Source: an uncultured Bacteroidales bacterium (GTDB lineage: Bacteria; Bacteroidota; Bacteroidia; Bacteroidales; Paludibacteraceae). From it: a stretch of DNA of 37,489 nucleotides. The DNA lies in the NCBI GenBank assembly GCA_944321745.1, contig CALUML010000008.1, positions 1-37,489 of the forward strand, read 5' to 3'. The position numbers and the translations under genes are program-made. Below the pieces are notes generated by a model. That model was not told the DNA's origin, made no database searches, and saw nothing but the letters and a program-made list of their open reading frames with translations. Within the stretch, counting starts at the first letter, position 1. Every line of letters starts with the position of its first letter. This document shows positions 33,742 to 37,489 of this stretch, one piece after another.

Positions 33742-36279
33742 ATGAAAAAGTTTGCAGTTTCCCTTGCGTGGTTCATCTTGTCCATTCCCATTTCCTTCGC
33801 ATACGACCTCACCGGCAAAATACTCGACGGGCAAACTTCCGACCCGCTCGACTTCGTGAACGTAGCCCTATACAAGCAGAATGATCCCGCGCCCGTCAAC
33901 GGCGTGGTGACTGACGAAACCGGCGCATTCATCATTCCCGCGGTGGGCAACGGGAAATACACGATACAAGTCAGCTTCATTGGCTACAACACGTACAGCC
34001 GCAACTTCACGGTAAGCGGGCAGGACGTGGACTTCGGCGAGATACGCCTGGAGGTGGAAAACAACTTGCTCAACGAGATAGAAGTGGTGGGACAAGGCTC
34101 GCAGATGCGCTTCGAGATTGACCGCAAGGTGTTCAGCGTGGACCAGAACATTGCCTCGGCGGGCGGCTCGGCCACCGAGGTACTTGAAAACATCCCTTCG
34201 GTGGAGGTGGACCAGGAAGGCAACATCTCCCTGCGCAGCAGCGAAAGCGTGGAAGTGTGGATCAACGGCAAGCCATCGGGGCTCACAGCCGACAACCGGG
34301 CGCAAATACTCCAACAGATGCCCGCCGAAAGCATCGAAAGCATCGAGGTCATCACCAACCCTTCGGCCAAGTTCAACCCCGAAGGCACGGCAGGCATCAT
34401 CAACCTGGTGCTGAAAAAAGACCGCAAGGCAGGCTACTACGGCAGCGTGAACGCCGGGCTGATGTATCCCGACCAGTCGCGCCTGGGTGGCAACGTGGGG
34501 GCAAACATCAACTACAGCAGCTCGAAAGTAGATGCCTACGCCAACATCGGCTACCGCAACATGGGGCGGCAAGGCGGCTCGCTCTCCGATCTGGAAAGCT
34601 TCGATGGCAGCGCGTATAACGTGGATAACCGCATGGACGACCCCGACCGCACCCTGCTTCACCAAGAAAACACGAACAACGACAACCACTACGGCCTGTT
34701 CTTCCGCGCCGGGGCAGACTATTATATAAATGAAAAGAACTCCATCGGCTTTTCGGGATTCGGCATGGTGGGCGGAGGCGGCTCGGAGTCGGACATCGAC
34801 TACCTGCAACGCTACATGAACACGGAGGCGCACCCCGACAGCATCATCCGCAACTACGGCCGCGACAACACGAACGACTCCCGCCACAGCGGCTTCAACG
34901 TGAACCTGGACTACAAGCACGAATGGCGCAAGGGGCACGACCTGATGGTAAGCGCGTCGTACTCGCACTTCGGACGCGACAACGACAAGACCTATGTGCA
35001 GGAAGACACCTACCCCGCCACCTCAACCATGACCACGCTACAAAACGACGGCGGACTGGACCGGAACGTGGAACTGAAGGCCGACTACACAAACAAATTC
35101 ACCGAAACAAGCCGCCTGGAAGCGGGCTGGCAGACCGACCTGTCATGGCGCAGCAGCAATGCCGACGGCTACGACGTGACTTCGGGCGAACGCGTAGAGC
35201 TGATGCCCTACTTCAACACGTTCAACTACAGTGAGCAGATACACGCCCTCTACGTCACCTACGGCAACCGCTTCTGGGACAAGTTTTCGGCACAGATAGG
35301 GCTGCGCGGCGAATACATGTACCGCACCATGACTTCCATCGGCAAGAATGCCGACGGCACGCAGACCCCCGTGGACTTGGGCGACTACAAGCGGTCGTAC
35401 TTCCAACTCTTTCCCAGCGTGTACCTCGGCTACACGCTGACCGAGCGCGACGAGTTCCAGCTCAACTACACCCGGCGCGTGAACCGCCCGCGCGGCTGGC
35501 AAATCAACCCCTTCAAGGATTACTCGGATTCCACCAACATCTCCTTCGGCAACCCGGCCTTGAACCCCGAATTTGCTTCGGCCTTCGAGCTCAACTACCT
35601 GCGTTCGTGGGACAACCATTCGCTGTCGGCCTCGCTCTACTATCGCTTCACCGACGATGTGATACAACGCGTAAGCTACCGCAACCTGGAAGCGGGCAAC
35701 ATGGAATCGACCCGCATGAATATCTCGCAGTCCAATTACACGGGTTTGGAACTGATAGCAAAAAACCGCTTGTTCAAAATACTCAACCTCACCACCTCGG
35801 TCAACCTGTACTACTCGCAAGTAGGGTCGGGCACGTACACCAACCCGCAAAACGGCATCACGGAAACCATCGAAGGCAACCGCGACTTCTCGTGGGATGC
35901 CCGCATCATGGGCAACTTCATGTTCTCCCCCACCTTCACCGGCCAGCTCACGGCACGTTACCGCTCACCCCGCGTCATGGCACAAGGCACACGCAACGGC
36001 GACTACTCCATCGACCTGGGGCTGCGCAAATCGTTCTTCAACCGCACGCTCAACATCAGTGCCAACGTGCGCGACTTGCTCAATTCGCGCCGCCGCAACT
36101 CGGACACCTGGGGCAACGGCTTCTGGGAACACTCCGAGTCGTACTGGAGCGGACGCACCATCGGCCTCACCGTGACGTACAACTTCGGCAATATGTCCGG
36201 CGAAAAGCGGCGTAACGAACGCATGTCCGATAGCGGTACCCCCAGCGGCATGGGCGACGAAGGAGGCATGGACTGGTAA
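33742..36279 (+). CDS. TonB-dependent outer-membrane receptor-like protein with carboxypeptidase-like N-terminal domain
   Basis: 845 residues from the ATG at 33742 (MKKFAVSLAWFILSIPISFAYD); a TTG one codon earlier is not needed. The signal peptide is followed by a carboxypeptidase-regulatory-like beta domain at about 22-105 (LTGKILDGQTSDPLDFVNVAL, GNGKYTIQVSFIGYNTYSRNF). A plug domain follows at about 125-225 (SATEVLENIPSVEVDQEGNI, ESIEVITNPSAKFNPEGTAGIINLVLKK), then a long 22-stranded barrel of the outer-membrane-barrel-3 type (RNMGRQGGSLSDLESF; LNYTRRVNRPRGWQINPFKD). No SusD-like partner adjoins it, so it is not a classic Sus pair. The substrate is unknown. A methionine/glycine-rich tail (SGTPSGMGDEGGMDW) extends past the last strand, which is unusual for a barrel end. 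Confidence 0.93.
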   Translation: MKKFAVSLAWFILSIPISFAYDLTGKILDGQTSDPLDFVNVALYKQNDPAPVNGVVTDETGAFIIPAVGNGKYTIQVSFIGYNTYSRNFTVSGQDVDFGEIRLEVENNLLNEIEVVGQGSQMRFEIDRKVFSVDQNIASAGGSATEVLENIPSVEVDQEGNISLRSSESVEVWINGKPSGLTADNRAQILQQMPAESIESIEVITNPSAKFNPEGTAGIINLVLKKDRKAGYYGSVNAGLMYPDQSRLGGNVGANINYSSSKVDAYANIGYRNMGRQGGSLSDLESFDGSAYNVDNRMDDPDRTLLHQENTNNDNHYGLFFRAGADYYINEKNSIGFSGFGMVGGGGSESDIDYLQRYMNTEAHPDSIIRNYGRDNTNDSRHSGFNVNLDYKHEWRKGHDLMVSASYSHFGRDNDKTYVQEDTYPATSTMTTLQNDGGLDRNVELKADYTNKFTETSRLEAGWQTDLSWRSSNADGYDVTSGERVELMPYFNTFNYSEQIHALYVTYGNRFWDKFSAQIGLRGEYMYRTMTSIGKNADGTQTPVDLGDYKRSYFQLFPSVYLGYTLTERDEFQLNYTRRVNRPRGWQINPFKDYSDSTNISFGNPALNPEFASAFELNYLRSWDNHSLSASLYYRFTDDVIQRVSYRNLEAGNMESTRMNISQSNYTGLELIAKNRLFKILNLTTSVNLYYSQVGSGTYTNPQNGITETIEGNRDFSWDARIMGNFMFSPTFTGQLTARYRSPRVMAQGTRNGDYSIDLGLRKSFFNRTLNISANVRDLLNSRRRNSDTWGNGFWEHSESYWSGRTIGLTVTYNFGNMSGEKRRNERMSDSGTPSGMGDEGGMDW

Positions 36280-36322
36280 ACCCCAATCGGTGCCGTCAAG
36301 CTTTGTCTGTTGGGGGGCAAAG

Positions 36323-37249
36323 TCACTTCTCCCGCTGGTAAGCCTTGGGCGAATGCCCCGTCGCCTGCTTGAAATACGTGCCGAAAAAAGACTGGTTCGG
36401 GAAGTTGAGCAGTTCCGACACCTGTTGCACCGTGTATTGCCCGCTCTTCAGCAGCACCTTGGCCTCCAGCACAACATAATTCCTGATCCATTCCCCCGCC
36501 GAATGCCCGCTCGTGGCATGGACGCACCTTGACAGGTATTTGGGCGTCACGCACAGCTTGTCGGCATAAAACTCAAGTTTCCGTTCGGCGGTGCAATGCC
36601 GGGCCACCAGTTGCAGGAAGCGGTCGAACAGTTGCTGCCTGCGGCTTTCCCTACGGACTTCCAGCTCCGCCACCCGCGGCGACATGCTTTGCCAAAGCTC
36701 GCAAAACAGCACCTGCATGTAACTCATCACAATCTCCCGCTTGCACAGGAACGCAGGGTCACTTATCTTCCGGAATATCGCCCGGTAAACGGACAGGAAC
36801 TCCCCCATCTCACGGGCAGAAAGCGGCAACAACGCCTCCTGCCCCACGTAACGCCGGATGACGGACGACCCTTGCGCACTGATTTCCGGAGCATAATAAT
36901 CGTCGGAAAAAGCAACAAGTGCCAACCGGCAATCCGGCGAAATCTCCAGGCATTCGCCAATGCTCCCCTTGTGCACTATCAGCAAATCATTCTCACGCAA
37001 CACATACTCCTTCAAGTGCAGGCGAAAGCGCATGAAGCCTCCCGTGCAAGCCAGCAGCATGACAAACTGGATGCGGAACGGATAGGGGCTCTTTACAAAC
37101 AAGTTCGTATAGGGGTCGACCGACAGGTCGGAGAGCGGCATGCTGATGCCCAAGTTGTCAGCCAGCAGAAAGTCATCGTCCAGTTGGCACACCTGCCCGT
37201 CCGGCAACATGAGCAAATTCAACGCGTCGAAGTGTGTGGAAGCATTCAT
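36323..37249 (-). CDS. AraC-family transcriptional regulator
   Basis: 308 residues from the ATG at 37249 (MNASTHFDALNLLMLPDGQV). The frame is open 44 codons further up, but a complete promoter lies inside that extension (-7 at 37268-37275), so the short start is preferred. The N-terminal cupin-like sensor covers about 30-150 (LKEYVLRENDLLIVHKGSIGE). The C-terminal AraC domain has two helix-turn-helix motifs, EFYADKLCVTPKYLSRCVHA and YTVQQVSELLNFPNQSFFGT, ending FKQATGHSPKAYQREK. It is similar in layout to the regulator at 5520. Its promoter is directly preceded by the third 22-bp repeat array, a plausible operator cluster. It is convergent with the TonB-receptor gene, 43 bases away; no terminator hairpin is evident between them. 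Confidence 0.92.
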   Translation of the reverse strand: MNASTHFDALNLLMLPDGQVCQLDDDFLLADNLGISMPLSDLSVDPYTNLFVKSPYPFRIQFVMLLACTGGFMRFRLHLKEYVLRENDLLIVHKGSIGECLEISPDCRLALVAFSDDYYAPEISAQGSSVIRRYVGQEALLPLSAREMGEFLSVYRAIFRKISDPAFLCKREIVMSYMQVLFCELWQSMSPRVAELEVRRESRRQQLFDRFLQLVARHCTAERKLEFYADKLCVTPKYLSRCVHATSGHSAGEWIRNYVVLEAKVLLKSGQYTVQQVSELLNFPNQSFFGTYFKQATGHSPKAYQREK

Positions 37250-37267
37250 CGTTTCCCGTTTTTCCTG

Positions 37268-37298
37268 CAAATATACTCCAATATAGGCGGTTGCCCAA
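37268..37298 (-). promoter_or_regulatory. Promoter of the AraC gene at 36323-37249
   Basis: The minus strand has TATATTTG (complement of 37268-37275), a perfect -7 box, and TTG (complement of 37296-37298) spaced by 20 bases. Initiation near 37261 would leave a leader of about 12 bases before the ATG at 37249. The 22-bp array begins immediately upstream. Confidence 0.7.
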
Positions 37299-37302
37299 CA
37301 CC

Positions 37303-37489
37303 CATCCGTGCGCACAGGTTTTCCGTTTTCTGCGGACATGTTTTCCAAATCGTGAGCAGATGTTTTCCAAAACGTGAGCACAAGTTTTACTGCCCACAGT
37401 TATGGGTTATACAACCCACAGTTGTGGGTCGTACGACTCACAGTTATGGGTCGTACAACCCATAACTGTGGGCAGTAGAATATCTGCGC
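37303..37489. repeat. 22-base-period repeat array, array 3 (upstream of AraC gene, reaches window edge)
   Basis: Units start at 37316, 37338, 37360, 37382, 37404, 37426, 37448 and 37470, exactly 22 bases apart; a tail-only unit (ATCCGTGCGCAC) precedes them at about 37303. Heads run AGGTTTTCC, ATGTTTTCC, ATGTTTTCC, AAGTTTTAC, then GGGTTATAC and GGGTCGTAC (twice). Tails change from CGTGAGCA-type to CCCACAGTTAT-type. Positions 37385-37480 repeat the 96-bp palindromic core of array 2. The array may continue beyond the window. Confidence 0.88.

Noticed and set aside
37303..37489. CRISPR array
   Set aside because: The 22-base units are contiguous, with no unique spacers between constant repeats; units drift in sequence and no cas genes are present.

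Overview
The window looks like chromosomal DNA of a GC-rich member of the Bacteroidales (Bacteroidota). The evidence is: promoters with a TAnnTTTG -7 box, some with TTG/TTTG about 19-21 bases upstream; three large secreted proteins ending in type IX secretion (T9SS) sorting tails; a two-layer TonB-dependent outer-membrane receptor; a DUF4491 protein; an HU-HIG-type DNA-binding protein; and AraC regulators next to an RND pump. The T9SS cargo points toward a Porphyromonadaceae/Tannerellaceae-like lineage rather than typical gut Bacteroides. The genus cannot be fixed from sequence reading alone. No phage, integrase, transposase or CRISPR locus is visible.

Layout. 1-6392: an RND efflux operon on the minus strand (adaptor lipoprotein, inner-membrane pump, TolC-like channel cut by the window edge), divergent from an AraC regulator. 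6739-10877: malic enzyme (maeB), convergent with a cytoplasmic GH13 amylase-like enzyme. 11246-12424: two small envelope proteins. 12526-19145: a minus-strand housekeeping block with miaA, metH (without its reactivation domain), two tandem tRNA-Lys genes, recN and an HU-like protein. 19667-26669: three consecutive T9SS cargo proteins closed by a strong terminator. 26814-29676: tRNA-Arg, a DUF4491 membrane protein, a CNNM/CorC-type transporter and a SagB-like nitroreductase lipoprotein. 29755-32654: a TPR/membrane/coiled-coil sensor divergent from an AT-rich lipoprotein with a glycine-zipper segment. 32794-36279: an outer-membrane barrel and a TonB-dependent receptor. 36323-37249: a second AraC regulator.

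The most unusual content is intergenic. (i) Three regions (about 11013-11133, 19302-19455 and 37303-37489) carry contiguous arrays with a strict 22-base period. Each unit has a T-rich head (A[ATG]GTTTT[CA]C-like) and a 13-base tail. All three arrays have the same orientation, upstream of a minus-strand gene. Two of them share an almost identical 96-bp palindromic core of four units. (ii) Nearly every other gene boundary holds a long, near-perfect hairpin whose arms are built from short repeated words (for example ACGCAAAG, TAACGCGAA, AGTGATT, TTGAAAA). Some of these reach into stop codons. Some sit at convergent ends and probably terminate transcription, but others lie between co-oriented genes or in leaders. 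These two repeat classes are the best candidates for something undescribed.

All functional calls rest on motif recognition from the translated sequence. No database search was possible.
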